The position numbers and the translations under genes were made by a program. Below the pieces are notes generated by a model. The model ran no database searches and was not told the origin of the DNA. It saw only the letters and a list, made by a program, of their open reading frames with translations. This document shows, one piece after another, positions 31,437 to 39,552 of a stretch of DNA of 64,000 nt. This DNA comes from Falsarthrobacter nasiphocae (GTDB taxonomy: Bacteria > Actinomycetota > Actinomycetes > Actinomycetales > Micrococcaceae). The stretch lies in assembly GCF_031456275.1 (NCBI RefSeq), contig NZ_JAVDUI010000001.1, forward strand, positions 1,136,965 to 1,200,964, in the 5' to 3' direction. The first letter of the stretch is position 1; each line of letters opens with the position of its first letter.

Positions 31437-31552
31437 GGTCCCACTCTAGCGGTGCGCGGGAAGGGGCCGCGGAGTCGGGGCCGGGGCTCGGGCCGGGGCT
31501 CGGGCCGGGCCTCGGGGAGGGCCTGTCCGCCGTCTGGGACAATGGAGACACT

Positions 31553-33073
31553 ATGGCCAATATTCTCCAGATGGCGGCGGACGAGAACCTCTTGCCCCCG
31601 GTCGTGTACGAGCTCGGACGGCGCTTCGAGGACGCGGGCCACGAACTGTCCCTCGTGGGCGGGCCCGTGCGTGACCTCTTCCTCCGGCGGGTGTCCGGCG
31701 ACCTTGACTTCACGACGGACGCGCGACCGGACGGCATCCTCGACGTGGTGCGCGGCTGGGCGGACTCGACGTGGGAGATCGGGCGTGCGTTCGGGACGAT
31801 CGGCCTCGCGAAGGCCGGGTACACGATCGAGATCACGACCTACCGGGCCGACGCCTACGAGGCCGGCTCCCGCAAGCCAGAGGTCCGCTTTGGAGAGACG
31901 CTTGAGGACGACCTGTTCCGCCGCGACTTCACCGTCAACTCGATGGCGCTGCGCCTGCCCTCGCTGGAGCTCGTGGACCCGTTCGGCGGCGTCCGGGACC
32001 TCGCCGCAGGCCGTCTTCGGACCCCCGGCCGCCCCGAGGACTCCTTCTCTGACGACCCGCTGCGCATGATGCGGGCAGCCCGGTTCGCCTCGCAGCTGGG
32101 CGTGGATGTGGCGCCGGAGGTCGAGGCCGCGATGACGGGCATGGCCGAGCGCCTGTCGATCATCTCCGCCGAGCGCGTCCGCGACGAACTGGTCAAGCTC
32201 ATCAAGGGCCAGGACCCGGCCACGGGCGTGGACCTCCTGGTGCGCACGGGCCTCGCGGACATCATGCTCCCCGAGGTGCCCGCCCTCCGCCTTGAGACGG
32301 ATGAGCACCACAGCCACAAGGACGTGTACCAGCACTCCCTGACGGTCCTGCGGCAGGCGTGTGAGACGGAGACGGACGACGACGGCCCCGTCCCCTCACC
32401 TGACTTTGTCCTGCGCTTCGCGGCCCTCATGCATGACGTCGGCAAGCCCTCCACGCGCCGGTTTGAGGGCAATGGCGCGGTGACGTTCCGCAACCACGAC
32501 GTCGTCGGCGCGAAGATTGTCCGCAGGCGGATGCGCGCGCTGCGCTTCGACAACGACACGATCAAGGCCGTCTCCCGGCTCGTGGAGCTGCACATGCGCT
32601 TCTTCGGGTACAAGGATCAGGCGTGGACGGACTCGGCTGTGCGGCGGTACGTCACGGACGCGGGCGCTCTCCTGGAGCGCCTGCACCGGCTGACCCGCTC
32701 AGACGTGACGACGAGGAACAAGCGCAAGGCTGCCCGGCTGAGCCAGGCGTATGACGACCTTGAGGCCCGGATTGCCGAGCTCGCCGAGCAGGAGGAGATG
32801 GCCGCGATCCGCCCGGACCTCGACGGCGGCCAGATCATGGAGATCCTGGGCCTGCGCCCGGGCCCGCTCGTGGGCAAGGCGTACCGGTGGCTGCTGGACC
32901 TGCGCCTGGAGGAGGGGCCGCTCGGCGCCGAGGAGGCGCGCGCCCGCCTCGAGGCGTGGTGGCGAGAACAGCCGGAGAGCGCGGCGGCGGGGGCAGCGAA
33001 GGCCTCCTCGCCGGGATCCGCCGGCTCCGCCGCCGAACCTGTTGACACTGACGAAAGGGCCACGAGCCGATGA
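31553..33073 (+). CDS. pcnA: CCA tRNA nucleotidyltransferase with HD domain
   Basis: A 506-residue class II nucleotidyltransferase that builds or repairs the CCA end of tRNAs. The head has GGPVRD (36-41) and the catalytic DLD (50-52), followed by the RRDFTVNSMAL neck motif. An HD domain follows (LMHDVGKPSTRR), and the tail ends in a Pro/Ala/Ser-rich stretch. The ATG at 31553 comes directly after GGAGACACT. The stop overlaps the start of the next gene (ATGA). Neither tRNA at the left of this window encodes CCA, so the enzyme is needed. Confidence 0.93.
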   Translation: MANILQMAADENLLPPVVYELGRRFEDAGHELSLVGGPVRDLFLRRVSGDLDFTTDARPDGILDVVRGWADSTWEIGRAFGTIGLAKAGYTIEITTYRADAYEAGSRKPEVRFGETLEDDLFRRDFTVNSMALRLPSLELVDPFGGVRDLAAGRLRTPGRPEDSFSDDPLRMMRAARFASQLGVDVAPEVEAAMTGMAERLSIISAERVRDELVKLIKGQDPATGVDLLVRTGLADIMLPEVPALRLETDEHHSHKDVYQHSLTVLRQACETETDDDGPVPSPDFVLRFAALMHDVGKPSTRRFEGNGAVTFRNHDVVGAKIVRRRMRALRFDNDTIKAVSRLVELHMRFFGYKDQAWTDSAVRRYVTDAGALLERLHRLTRSDVTTRNKRKAARLSQAYDDLEARIAELAEQEEMAAIRPDLDGGQIMEILGLRPGPLVGKAYRWLLDLRLEEGPLGAEEARARLEAWWREQPESAAAGAAKASSPGSAGSAAEPVDTDERATSR

Positions 33074-33693
33074 CCACCCCCACCGCCGAGCCCGCGTCCT
33101 CTGCCGCGACTCCGCCCGTCCTCCCCACTCTCTGGCTCTTGCGCCACGGTGAGACCGAGTGGTCCGCGTCCGGCCAGTACACGGGCCGCACGGACCTCGA
33201 GCTCACGGAGCACGGGCGGGAGCAGGCGGCGGCGGCGGGCGAGCGCCTCGCCGAGCGGGGTGTGACGTTCGACCTGGTCATGTCCTCCCCGAGGCGCCGC
33301 GCCCGGGAGACGGCGGCCCTGGCGGGGCTTGGCACCCCGGAGATCGTGGACGACGCCCAGGAGTGGGACTACGGGGACTACGAGGGCCTGTGCAGCGCGG
33401 ACCTGCGCCTCAAGGACCCCTCCTATGTGCTCTGGGACAGCGGCGTGCCGAATGGCGAGACTCTCGCTGAGGTGGGTGCGCGTGCGGACCGGATCGTGGA
33501 GCGCGTGCGCCGTGAGCTTGCGGGCGGCGGCTCGGCGATCCTCGTCTCCCACGGCCACTTTTCCAGGATCCTTGCCGCCCGGTGGCTGGGTCTCGACCCC
33601 ATCCACGGCCGGAACTTCCTCCTGGGCACGGCGCGGCTGTGCGAGCTGGGGTGGGACAAGCGGGACCCCGCCGTCGTCGGCTGGGGGCTGTAG
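33070..33693 (+). CDS. Histidine phosphatase family protein (phosphoglycerate mutase-like)
   Basis: A 207-residue histidine phosphatase superfamily member. The catalytic LLRHGETEW motif puts the active His at 26, and the second His lies in ILVSHGHFSRIL. The core order (SSPRRRARETAAL, EWDYGDYEGL) resembles the broad-specificity phosphatases rather than glycolytic mutase. The ATG overlaps the pcnA stop, so it is coupled. The substrate is not known. Confidence 0.9.
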   Translation: MTTPTAEPASSAATPPVLPTLWLLRHGETEWSASGQYTGRTDLELTEHGREQAAAAGERLAERGVTFDLVMSSPRRRARETAALAGLGTPEIVDDAQEWDYGDYEGLCSADLRLKDPSYVLWDSGVPNGETLAEVGARADRIVERVRRELAGGGSAILVSHGHFSRILAARWLGLDPIHGRNFLLGTARLCELGWDKRDPAVVGWGL

Positions 33694-33749
33694 CCCCCCG
33701 TCCACACGGAAGACTCGGCTTTTACGCAGGGAAGTCTCACGAGGCCGGG

Positions 33750-33765
33750 TCATACTCGAGTATGA
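33750..33765. promoter_or_regulatory. Perfect 16-bp palindrome, possible operator
   Basis: TCATACTCGAGTATGA is a perfect palindrome 43 nt before the lipoprotein ATG. It lies where an operator would cover the promoter. I do not recognise the binding protein. Confidence 0.5.
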
Positions 33766-33807
33766 GGATTCGGTCCGCGCGGGCGGGCCGTGAGGAGGAG
33801 GAGACCG

Positions 33808-34308
33808 ATGCCGTCCAGTCGCGTCCGCGCCGTCAGGTGCGCCCGGAGAGGGGACAGGGAAGCGCGCCGCATGAGGCGGGGCTCCCTCGTCGGCGCGTGC
33901 CTCCTCTCCGTGATGGCGACGGCGGGCTGCGCGTTCTCGAGCCCCGGGGAGTCCTCGTCCGCCTCTCCGCAGGCCTTCACCGCCAATGCCACGGCCGCAC
34001 CCGGGAGCGGCAACGCCATGGCCGGTGACGCGGACCTCGTGGACGCGACGTGCGAGCGCTCGCCCTCGGGCTCCTGGTCCTTCAAGGCCGTGCTGCGCAA
34101 TTCCACGAAGCACACGAGTCACTACAGCCTCTCCGTCACGGTGGCCAACAAGGAGAGCGGGGCCGTGTACGGCTCGGTGGCGCAGTCCTTCGCTGTGAAG
34201 CCCGGGAAGGAGCGGCGGGTGTCCTTCTCCACCGTCGCCAACTCCGGCGTCAGCGAGCAGTCTGCCGTCGTCTGCGAGCACTTCACGACGGTGGTCCGCG
34301 ACACGTGA
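33808..34308 (+). CDS. Predicted lipoprotein with FxLYD-like beta domain
   Basis: A 166-residue secreted protein. A basic start leads into the signal segment RRGSLVGACLLSVMATAGC; the lipobox TAGC marks lipid attachment to Cys. A Ser/Ala-rich linker follows, then a domain of beta strands (SFKAVLRNSTKHTSHYSLSV, VKPGKERRVSFSTV) resembling the FxLYD or Ig-like domains of actinobacterial lipoproteins. I chose the ATG at 33808 because GAGGAGGAG lies close upstream, although the n-region is then long; ATG 33871 is the alternative. Function is unknown. Confidence 0.7.
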   Translation: MPSSRVRAVRCARRGDREARRMRRGSLVGACLLSVMATAGCAFSSPGESSSASPQAFTANATAAPGSGNAMAGDADLVDATCERSPSGSWSFKAVLRNSTKHTSHYSLSVTVANKESGAVYGSVAQSFAVKPGKERRVSFSTVANSGVSEQSAVVCEHFTTVVRDT

Positions 34309-34331
34309 CGGAGCGGTCCGTCACATCTGGG

Positions 34332-34341
34332 CCATATATGG
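34332..34341. promoter_or_regulatory. CCATATATGG palindrome upstream of the small-ORF cluster
   Basis: A perfect 10-bp AT-rich palindrome in GC-rich DNA, about 180 nt before the first small ORF. AT-rich GGTACTCTTAATTC follows and may hold a -10 element. This could be an operator and promoter. Confidence 0.35.
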
Positions 34342-34520
34342 TAGCGGACTCCTGGATGATGGGGTACTCTTAATTCATCGGTTGGTTTTTCCCAACTGGC
34401 CCGGAGCCGGGAAGGCTTCAGTCCAGGGGAATCCACTGGTATTCACGCGCGGACCTCATTGGGCCGCACTGTCTTGAGCGGGTTTCACCCCCGCTCCACG
34501 CACGGGGAAAGGAGGCGAAG

Positions 34521-34649
34521 ATGATGAACAACACACCGAACGCGCTGGCAGGCGTCCCGCAGGGATCCCTCGGCACCGCAGTCAAGCGGCGCAAGCGTCC
34601 CACCGGCATTGCCAATCTCTTCGCCTTCGCTTGGAAGGACGCCTCCTAA
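34521..34649 (+). CDS. Small ORF 1 (42 residues, basic), unknown
   Basis: Starts MMNNTPNALAGV, has a cationic middle VKRRKRPTG, and ends NLFAFAWKDAS. AAAGGAGG lies at ideal spacing, the strongest RBS in this stretch. A long leader precedes it, with a GTTGG/CCAAC hairpin around 34380-34397. It is too short to assign to a family. No signal peptide or membrane segment is clear. Together with the next two ORFs it probably forms one transcript ended by the hairpin at 35227-35264. Translation is supported by the RBS only. Confidence 0.6.
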   Translation: MMNNTPNALAGVPQGSLGTAVKRRKRPTGIANLFAFAWKDAS

Positions 34650-34793
34650 CGGAGCAGTCCCGGTCCTCATCTCTCAGGACCGCCGAGCCACAGCCCTGAC
34701 ATCGCGCGGCACCCTTGCCGCCACAGTCCCGGGCCTCCCGCCCTCTTCGCACGGGGGCACATGTGCCAGACATCGTGAACCGGAGACCAACTC

Positions 34794-34988
34794 GTGCAGC
34801 TCGCATCCCAACCACGCCTCTCAGAGGCAAGTGCCCCTTGCCGCCCTGGGCCTGAATCCTCCATGCCCGGACGAGAGCAGACCACGTACCGCCCCAGCGG
34901 TGCAGGCCGGACAGCCGTGAGCCCCCCGCGCACCGGGGAGTTCATCATGGCCGGCTCCCTCACCAGCCTGACCCCCTCGAACCCCTAA
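34794..34988 (+). CDS. Small ORF 2 (64 residues), unknown
   Basis: Begins at GTG with GGAG at good spacing and reads MQLASQPRLSEASAPCR. It ends in SLTSLTPSNP. The composition is Pro/Ser/Arg-rich and is not obviously a folded domain, so the coding call is weak. The stop codon overlaps the RBS of small ORF 3 (TAAAGGAG), a layout typical of coupled genes. A shorter 13-residue version starting at ATG 34947 is possible. Confidence 0.4.
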   Translation: MQLASQPRLSEASAPCRPGPESSMPGREQTTYRPSGAGRTAVSPPRTGEFIMAGSLTSLTPSNP

Positions 34989-35001
34989 AGGAGACCTAAG
35001 C

Positions 35002-35160
35002 ATGCGCAAGATTCTCGGCTTTGGCAAGACCGACCTCGCCGCCCGTGACGCCTACTCTCGCCGCGAGCAGCGTGCGGAAGTCGCCGCCCAGCACCAGGCG
35101 TGGATCGAGAGCGGGCGCCACGGTGGCGCCATGCCCGCCAGCCACCTCAGCATCCGCTAG
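35002..35160 (+). CDS. Small ORF 3 (52 residues), unknown
   Basis: Reads MRKILGFGKTDLAARDAY at the N-terminus and ends SHLSIR. The middle (SRREQRAEVAAQHQAWIE) is predicted to be a charged amphipathic helix. AAAGGAGACC precedes the ATG at good spacing and overlaps the stop of ORF 2. No known family is recognised. The terminator 67 nt downstream supports it as the last gene of a short operon. Confidence 0.6.
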   Translation: MRKILGFGKTDLAARDAYSRREQRAEVAAQHQAWIESGRHGGAMPASHLSIR

Positions 35161-35226
35161 CCATGGCGCCGTTCGCGGCACCGGGACGCAGACCTCAAGA
35201 CAGCGAGGCCGTCCTGGACCTCTCAC

Positions 35227-35264
35227 CAAACCCCCGCCCCTGTATGGTCAGGTGTGGGGGTTTG
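35227..35264 (+). terminator. Rho-independent terminator before mshA
   Basis: CAAACCCCC (35227-35235) pairs with GGGGGTTTG (35256-35264), with an inner CCTG/CAGG stem. TTGTTT follows. It closes the small-ORF transcript and separates it from mshA. Confidence 0.8.
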
Positions 35265-35305
35265 TTGTTTCGGAACCCAGTGTTTGTTTGAGGAGCGTTG
35301 ACCCG

Positions 35306-36538
35306 TTGAGCCCAGTGTTGTCCGTCGCGCTCATCTCCATGCACACCTCGCCCCTTCACCAGCCGGGTGCCGGCGACGCGGGCGGCATGAACGTGTATGT
35401 GCGGGCGCTGGCCCTCGAGCTGGGCCGCCTCGGCGTCAGGGCGGACGTCTTCACGCGGGCTGACCCAGGGGCGCCGGGCGGCGTGACACAGATCGGCCCC
35501 GGAGCGCGCGTCATCAGTCTCGACGTGGCCGTGGGCGTGGCCAAGGACGACCTCCCCCCGCATGCGCCGTCCTTCGCGGAGCGCCTCCTCGCGGAAGGCC
35601 ACGGGCCCTACGACGTGGTCCACGCCCACTACTGGCTCTCCGGGATGGTCGGCGAGATCCTCTCCGAGGCCTGGAGCGCGCCCCTCGTGCACACCATGCA
35701 CACGCTCGCGCTCGCCAAGGACCGGGCCAGGATCGGCGGCCGCGGGGAGACCCCCGGGCGCGCCGCCATGGAGACACGCCTCCTTTCGGAGGCGGACGCG
35801 GTCATCGTCAACACGGACGCTGAGCGGGAGGACGTCGCGCGCCTCTACGGGGCTGACCCCGCCCGGGTCGTCGTCGTGCCGCCGGGGGTGGACCTTGGCG
35901 TGTTCTCGCCGGATGGGCCCACCGCAGACCGCGCCGGGCTCGGCATCAAGGACACGGATTTCCTTGTTCTTTTCGCAGGACGGCTCCAGCGCCTCAAGGG
36001 GCCCCAGGTGCTCGTTGAGGCCTTGGCGGCCATGACCGGCGCCGCGAGCCCCCGGCTCGTTATCCTCGGCGCCCAGTCCGGTGAGGGCGCCGAAGGCCTG
36101 GAGGATCTGGCGCGCGAGCTCTGGATCGAGGAGCGCGTGGACTTCCTCCCGCCCGTGCCGGCGGAGGAGCTCGCGGCATGGTTCCGGGCGGCCGACGTCG
36201 TCGGCGTCCCCTCCTACGCGGAGTCCTTCGGGCTGGTGGCGCTTGAGGCGCAGGCCTGCGGTACGCCCGTCGTCGCCGCGAATGTCGGGGGCCTGCCGCA
36301 CGCTGTGGCGGACGGGGAGACGGGCGTGCTGGTGAGCGGGCACCGGCCGGCGGACTGGGCCGCGGCGCTCGAGCGCCTCGCCCTCAACGACTACGTCCGG
36401 GAGCGCCTCGCGGACGGGGCAGCCCAGCGCGCTCAAGAATTCGGCTGGGCCCACACGGCCGAGCTGACCCTGACCGCCTACCGACGCGCCGTCGAGAACC
36501 CCGTTGACGGTTTTATTCGCCTTCAGAGGACCCTGTGA
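35306..36538 (+). CDS. mshA: D-inositol-3-phosphate glycosyltransferase (mycothiol synthesis)
   Basis: A 410-residue GT4 glycosyltransferase that joins UDP-GlcNAc to inositol 3-phosphate, the first step of mycothiol synthesis. The N-terminal motif SMHTSPLHQPGAGDAGGMNVY is diagnostic of MshA. The C-terminal half has FAGRLQRLKGPQVLVEAL and the nucleotide-sugar EX7E motif within YAESFGLVALEAQ. The frame is open 95 codons upstream, but that part crosses a terminator and small ORF 3. The TTG at 35306 has GAGGAG ten bases before it and fits homologue length. Its stop overlaps the next gene. Confidence 0.93.
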   Translation: MSPVLSVALISMHTSPLHQPGAGDAGGMNVYVRALALELGRLGVRADVFTRADPGAPGGVTQIGPGARVISLDVAVGVAKDDLPPHAPSFAERLLAEGHGPYDVVHAHYWLSGMVGEILSEAWSAPLVHTMHTLALAKDRARIGGRGETPGRAAMETRLLSEADAVIVNTDAEREDVARLYGADPARVVVVPPGVDLGVFSPDGPTADRAGLGIKDTDFLVLFAGRLQRLKGPQVLVEALAAMTGAASPRLVILGAQSGEGAEGLEDLARELWIEERVDFLPPVPAEELAAWFRAADVVGVPSYAESFGLVALEAQACGTPVVAANVGGLPHAVADGETGVLVSGHRPADWAAALERLALNDYVRERLADGAAQRAQEFGWAHTAELTLTAYRRAVENPVDGFIRLQRTL

Positions 36539-37953
36539 TGCCCCAGACCCGAACCGATCCCGTGTGGGACGCCGCCGCGGAGACCGTGGGAGGCCCGCGG
36601 GGCCAGCGGGAGGGCCGCCGCGCCGGCGCCCTCGCGTGGTTCACGCCCAGCCGTGTGCTGCTCATTCTGACGACGCTCGCCGCTATGCTCGCGTACGCCA
36701 TCAAACAGCCCTGTTTCGGAATCAATTGGGCGAGTCCCGAGGTCTTTTCTCGTGCTTGCTATTCCGATTGGCCCGTGATTTTCTCCCAGCGCGGCCTCGC
36801 AGACGGTCTTCTTCCTTTCTTGTCCCCGGAGAGCCGGGTTGAATACCCTGTTCTTCTGGCGCTCACGGCCGGCCTTTTTGCGGCGGTGACTCCGGGCAGC
36901 GGATTGAGCCACGAGCGCTCGATGGACTTCTTCAACATCAATGCGGTCGCCGCCGCCGTGGCCTGGGGCGCTCTCGTCCTCGTCACGGCCGCCACGGCGC
37001 GGCATCTGCGCGCTCAGGGCGCCTTCGATGGCACCGAGGCGGCGGCACCGCGCTGGGGGACGGGCATCGAGCGGGGCGCCGTCGTGGCCCTCTCTCCCGC
37101 GATCATCACGACGATTTTCATCAACTGGGACGTCTACGCGGTGCTTCTGGCCGCGGTGGGACTGTGGGGAATTGTCACGCGGCGCTGGGTCCTCGCCGGT
37201 CTTTTCATTGGGCTGGGGACGGCGTTCAAGCTGTACCCAATCCTCTTGCTGGGCGTTGCGTTCCTCATGGCTGTCCGCGCGCCCCGGCGCTCCCGTGCGT
37301 GGGTCTCCTTCATGACGACGACGGTGGCCGCCGTCGTCTCGTGGCTCGCGGTCAACGTCCCGGCCATGCTTGTGGACATGACCCAGTGGCGGTATTTCCT
37401 GGATTTCACCAAGGAGCGCGGCGCGGGGTTCTCCTCCCTGTGGTTCGTCATCAATCTTGGCGGGGGAGGCTGGGACTCGGTGCTGAGCGCCGAGCAGATC
37501 AACCGGCTCGGCATGATCTCGCTGCTCGTCATGCTTGCGCTCATTGTTGTCTTCGCCTGGCTGTCCCCGAGGCCGATCCAGCCGGCGGCGCTGGCGTTCC
37601 TCATCGTGGCGGCGTTTGTCCTGACGAACAAGGTGTACTCCCCGCAGTTCGTCATCTGGCTCGTGCCCCTTGCCGCCCTGGCGGGCATCCCGTGGCGGTG
37701 GCTGCTCGCCTGGCAGGCGGTCGAGGTGCTCCACTGGTGGGCCGTCTGGGAGGCGCTCGCCCGCTGGTCCACGCCCAATGCCAACCCCCAGCACTTCATG
37801 GCTGAAGACGTATATTCCTGGGCGGTGATCGCACATATGCTCGCCCTCGGCGCCCTGATGGCGTGGGTGTGCGTGCGGGGGTGGACCTCGCCCGAGCCGC
37901 AGCAGGGGCAGCCTCTGCGCTCTGCGGGCGCACGCCCGGCCCGGACCTTCTGA
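36538..37953 (+). CDS. GT87-like integral membrane glycosyltransferase (DUF2029)
   Basis: A 471-residue protein with about ten hydrophobic segments. Residues WDVYAVLLAAVGL and AFKLYPILLL match the GT87/DUF2029 membrane mannosyltransferase-like family. An early loop has SDWPVIFSQRGLADGLLPF and VEYPVLLAL, typical of that family. It resembles the Rv0051 type found near rpsF in Mycobacterium. The ATG overlaps the mshA stop (TGATG), with AGAGGA upstream. The probable substrate is a polyprenyl-phosphate sugar, by family only. Confidence 0.75.
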   Translation: MPQTRTDPVWDAAAETVGGPRGQREGRRAGALAWFTPSRVLLILTTLAAMLAYAIKQPCFGINWASPEVFSRACYSDWPVIFSQRGLADGLLPFLSPESRVEYPVLLALTAGLFAAVTPGSGLSHERSMDFFNINAVAAAVAWGALVLVTAATARHLRAQGAFDGTEAAAPRWGTGIERGAVVALSPAIITTIFINWDVYAVLLAAVGLWGIVTRRWVLAGLFIGLGTAFKLYPILLLGVAFLMAVRAPRRSRAWVSFMTTTVAAVVSWLAVNVPAMLVDMTQWRYFLDFTKERGAGFSSLWFVINLGGGGWDSVLSAEQINRLGMISLLVMLALIVVFAWLSPRPIQPAALAFLIVAAFVLTNKVYSPQFVIWLVPLAALAGIPWRWLLAWQAVEVLHWWAVWEALARWSTPNANPQHFMAEDVYSWAVIAHMLALGALMAWVCVRGWTSPEPQQGQPLRSAGARPARTF

Positions 37954-37959
37954 GCCTCG

Positions 37960-37997
37960 CCCTGCGTCCCGGGGTTTGCCCTGCGTCCCGGGGTTTG
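37960..37997. repeat. Two tandem copies of a 19-bp unit
   Basis: CCCTGCGTCCCGGGGTTTG is repeated exactly at 37960-37978 and 37979-37997, just past the GT87 gene. No function is evident. Confidence 0.85.
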
Positions 37998-38087
37998 CCC
38001 CCTGTTTTGGCATGTGCCCCTGACATTGCGGGGGGCCCTTGCCAGTCGAGGGGGCAAACGGCCGCAAGGAGGGCGCCCCAGGCAACG

Positions 38088-38130
38088 CAGAAGCCCGGCA
38101 CCTCCCGTGAGGGAGCGTGCCGGGCTTCTG
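38088..38130 (+). terminator. Strong hairpin terminator
   Basis: A 14-bp perfect stem, CAGAAGCCCGGCAC (38088-38101) with GTGCCGGGCTTCTG (38117-38130), between the GT87 gene and the convergent four-TM gene. Only a short T tract follows. Confidence 0.75.
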
Positions 38131-38226
38131 TAGTGAGTGGCTCGGGCGGTGGTGGGCCCGCACGAGGGCGAGCTGGCCCGTGCCCGAGCCGACGTGCGCT
38201 CTAGCGCCGGAGCGTTGCAGGGCGCC

Positions 38227-38808
38227 TTAGAACTTGGCAGCCTTGCGAGCCTGGAGCCACGCGGTGATCTCCTTGTTCCACGCGATGACGACACCGGCGA
38301 TGAAGACGATGGCGGTGAGGATCGAGAGGATCGAGGGGATGGGCATGGCGGCGAAGTTCGCGAACGTGCCGAACAGGCCGAAAAGGGAGAAGGCCGCGAG
38401 GATCGTCAGGACGATGCGCGCCCAGCCGTGGCCCTTGGCCCAGAAGAAGACGAAGAGACCGTTGATGAGGAGGCCGAGAACGAGGCCGATGATGGCGCCC
38501 ACCATGAGCGAGGACTTGAACGTCTCGCGGTTGACGTTCGCCTCAGGGTTCTGGCGGATCGCTTCGTCAACGGCGCCGTCGATGCCCATGAGGCCGACGA
38601 GGTTGGCGATGAGGCTGAGGACGAGGCTCGCGATCAGGAGCTTGACGGAGAGGCCGTGCTGCTTCGGGGCTGCGGCGACGGCCGGGTTGGTGCCGTACCC
38701 GTTGGCGGCGGGGGCCACGGGTGCCTGGCCTGCCCCCTGAGCGCCGTCGTTGAAACCGCCCTGCGGAGCCTGGGGGAAGCCGTTGGATTCGTTCGGAGTG
38801 TGAGCCAT
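38227..38808 (-). CDS. Four-TM membrane protein, unknown function
   Basis: A 193-residue protein. A 50-residue Gly/Pro/Gln/Asn-rich N-terminal tail precedes hydrophobic segments near 54-75, 99-125, 130-150 and 155-178. The order and loops (GHGWARIVLTILAAFSLFGL) resemble the DUF4064-like or SHOCT-less small membrane proteins of actinobacteria. I do not recognise a catalytic motif. It is monocistronic, convergent with the GT87 gene, and followed on its upstream side by an ABC transporter on the same strand. Confidence 0.65.
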   Translation of the reverse strand: MAHTPNESNGFPQAPQGGFNDGAQGAGQAPVAPAANGYGTNPAVAAAPKQHGLSVKLLIASLVLSLIANLVGLMGIDGAVDEAIRQNPEANVNRETFKSSLMVGAIIGLVLGLLINGLFVFFWAKGHGWARIVLTILAAFSLFGLFGTFANFAAMPIPSILSILTAIVFIAGVVIAWNKEITAWLQARKAAKF

Positions 38809-38871
38809 GAGACGTCCTTCGTCGAGTGACTGATTGAGAGACTGACAATCCCAGCTTAGAGAACGGATGCT

Positions 38872-39552
38872 TTAAAGGGAAGGCGAGAGGCGCCCGTCCT
38901 CCATATGCAGGACGCGGTCTGCGTTTCCGAGAGTCTCCGTTTCATGGGTGACGAGGAGCGTGCCCGTCTCGAATTCTCGGGTCACCTTTTCCAGGAGAGC
39001 GACGACGGACGCCGAGCGTTCTCGGTCCAGCGCGCTCGTCGGCTCATCGACCAGCAAGAGAGCCGGCTGCCCCATGAGCGCCCTGGCGATATTGACGCGC
39101 TGGCGCTGCCCTCCCGAGAGCTGGCCCGGACGGCGGTCGGCCTGGCCGCTGAGGCCCACGAGGTCGAGCAGCTCGTCCGCCCGCCCCCGGGCCCCGCGGG
39201 TCTTCCCGCCGCGGATCGACTCCGTGATGAGGAGCTGCTCGCGGGCGGTGAGGGACTCGATGAGCTGGGGCTGCTGGAAGATGATGCCGATCTTCTCGCG
39301 GCGCAGCGTCAACAGCTCCCGCGTCGAGAGCGCGGACGTGGGGGTGCCGTCCACGGTGACCTCGCCCGTCGTCGGCCGCTGGAGGGTGGACGCGAGGGAG
39401 AGGAGGGAGGACTTGCCGGAGCCGGAGGGGCCGACGAGGCCCACGAGCTCGCCCCTGCGGATGGTGAGGGAGGCGTCGTCCACGGCGGTGAGGCGGCCGG
39501 CGCCGTCCGGGTAGGTCAGGGTGACGTGGGAGAGGTCGAGTGCGGTGGGCAT
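38872..39552 (-). CDS. ABC transporter ATP-binding protein (LolD/MacB type)
   Basis: A 226-residue ATPase with Walker A GPSGSGKSS, signature LSGGQRQRVNIARAL, and Walker B LLLVDEPTSALD. The spacing is that of LolD/MacB/FtsE ATPases, which pair with FtsX-fold permeases. The ATG overlaps the permease stop (TGATG). The divergent histidine kinase and response regulator probably sense an envelope or peptide stress and control it. The substrate is unknown. Confidence 0.88.
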   Translation of the reverse strand: MPTALDLSHVTLTYPDGAGRLTAVDDASLTIRRGELVGLVGPSGSGKSSLLSLASTLQRPTTGEVTVDGTPTSALSTRELLTLRREKIGIIFQQPQLIESLTAREQLLITESIRGGKTRGARGRADELLDLVGLSGQADRRPGQLSGGQRQRVNIARALMGQPALLLVDEPTSALDRERSASVVALLEKVTREFETGTLLVTHETETLGNADRVLHMEDGRLSPSL

